Assembly: GCF_000202835.1 (NCBI RefSeq)
Contig: NC_015186.1
Location: 3,257,501-3,321,500 of the forward strand
Reading direction: 5' to 3'
From: Acidiphilium multivorum AIU301
Lineage (GTDB): Bacteria > Pseudomonadota > Alphaproteobacteria > Acetobacterales > Acetobacteraceae
DNA length: 64,000 bases
The notes beneath the pieces were generated by a model, which saw only the letters and a list, made by a program, of their open reading frames with translations, did not search any database and was not told the DNA's origin. Every line of letters begins with the position of its first letter. Within the stretch, counting starts at the first letter, position 1. A program made the position numbers and the translations under genes. Below, in pieces: positions 63,521 through 64,000 of the stretch.

Positions 63521-63832
63521 TTCAAATCATCGAATTTTTCCGCTTCGCCAACGGCAGATACCGGATATCTGGCCGATATCCGCGCCTCTTGCGGCGATGG
63601 CCGAGGCCGGACACTTTCATGCCGCCGCCGCTCGCATCCCGGCTCGCGCAAGCCCACCCCGCTGTCTCCGCGCCGCACCGCCGCCCGAGGCGCCGGCTCC
63701 GTCAGGAATTTTTACACCCTTGCGATGGCGAATTCATAAAAGCCTGATTTTCGCCGATATATTTTTTGGCATCAAAATTGCTGCGGTTCCGACAGCCTGA
63801 ATGTCTTGCATTGAAATGAAAGTTGCAAAGCC
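63521..63832. other. Intergenic gap after tRNA-Glu
   Basis: 312 bp without a gene. AT-richer than average. Contains an inverted repeat at 63562-63582 (separate entry). A weak promoter-like pair TTTACA (63711-63716), 17 nt, TCATAA (63734-63739) precedes the final gene. No RNA gene recognised. Confidence 0.5.
63562..63582. repeat. Perfect 8-bp inverted repeat with 5-nt loop
   Basis: CGGATATC (63562-63569), loop TGGCC, GATATCCG (63575-63582). No T-run follows, so an operator or hairpin is more likely than a terminator. Confidence 0.7.
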
Positions 63833-64000
63833 ATGAAGCGGATTTTCAAGATTATTATTGGCGCCATGGTCTTCGGTGGCGCCTGGGCTGCCACCGCCCA
63901 CGCGGATCCTGTCACCTTCGGCGGGACATATTCGGTGAGCACAAGCAGTGGCCTCGGCGTGAGCAGCGATCCACTCTTCCCAGTCTTCGACCTCGCACCA
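63833..64000 (+). CDS. Exported protein, N-terminal fragment
   Basis: 56 codons visible; the gene runs off the window. Signal peptide MKRIFKIIIGAMVFGGAWAA with likely cleavage after AHA, then DPVTFGGTYSVSTSSGLGV, Ser/Gly-rich. The look is that of a secreted or surface-sorted (PEP-CTERM-like) protein, but the C-terminus is missing, so this is a guess. RBS GAAAG is weak. Confidence 0.65.
   Translation, partial: MKRIFKIIIGAMVFGGAWAATAHADPVTFGGTYSVSTSSGLGVSSDPLFPVFDLAP

Overview
This 64 kb window is GC-rich chromosomal DNA whose gene content and synteny point to an alphaproteobacterium, most likely Rhodospirillales/Acetobacteraceae (an Acidiphilium-like genome). Supporting signs are the infA-maf-RNase E/G-yacG block, an ATP12 F1-assembly chaperone, an IalB-family exported protein, a short-form HisG, a complete alphaproteobacterial-style che operon and RpoH. 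The genus is an inference; there is no 16S gene here. Most of the window is core chromosome with short intergenic gaps and many 4-nt ATGA/GTGA overlaps.

Layout. 1-16.3 kb holds housekeeping genes: YggT end, folD, a lytic transglycosylase, an aldo/keto reductase, folE and apaG, a TPR protein, ispE, purQ-purL, BolA and Grx4-type Fe-S/redox proteins, a glycosyltransferase and a full-length pyruvate carboxylase. 16.4-19.2 kb holds a DavB-like lysine 2-monooxygenase, a MarC protein and a YdhR-like protein. 19.2-21.2 kb is a lower-GC accessory patch. In it an IS1595-family element (perfect 16-bp inverted ends, 8-bp target duplication) interrupts an unrecognised gene; removing the element restores one open frame. 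21.2-34.4 kb holds a doubtful hypothetical gene, gltX, an Fsr-type MFS pump, mntR, a repeat-rich exported protein, an AsmA-ATP12-acylphosphatase-AI-2E operon, an ELM1-family gene paired with an unknown 633-residue gene, and a zinc deacylase. 34.4-41.7 kb carries phospholipid synthesis (psd-pssA), a LysM protein, a LOG-family enzyme, yacG-RNase E/G-maf-infA and hisG-hisD. 41.8-50 kb has an HMG-CoA-lyase/CoA-transferase/dehydrogenase catabolic operon, small exported proteins, rlmN, an SDR, rpmB, a YbjN protein and proC.

50.3-58.4 kb is a compact chemotaxis operon: MCP, STAS protein, CheY, CheA, CheW, CheR, CheB, CheY, CheD and a small unknown protein. The MCP has almost no periplasmic region but carries a C-terminal CheR/CheB docking tail. 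CheD and the last protein share a similar -ELF tail. A free-standing acyl carrier protein follows. 58.9-64 kb holds an NTF2-like protein, a metallo-beta-lactamase-fold hydrolase, rpoH, an RluD-type pseudouridine synthase, small proteins, tRNA-Glu(UUC) and the start of an exported protein.

A recurring oddity is short tandem duplication at gene ends. Three minus-strand genes (lytic transglycosylase, folE, LysM protein) have a repeat whose gene-proximal copy contains the stop codon, and ispE has a duplicated N-terminal segment. The most noteworthy items are the reconstructable IS insertion, the che-operon tails, the ELM1/unknown gene pair and these gene-end duplications.
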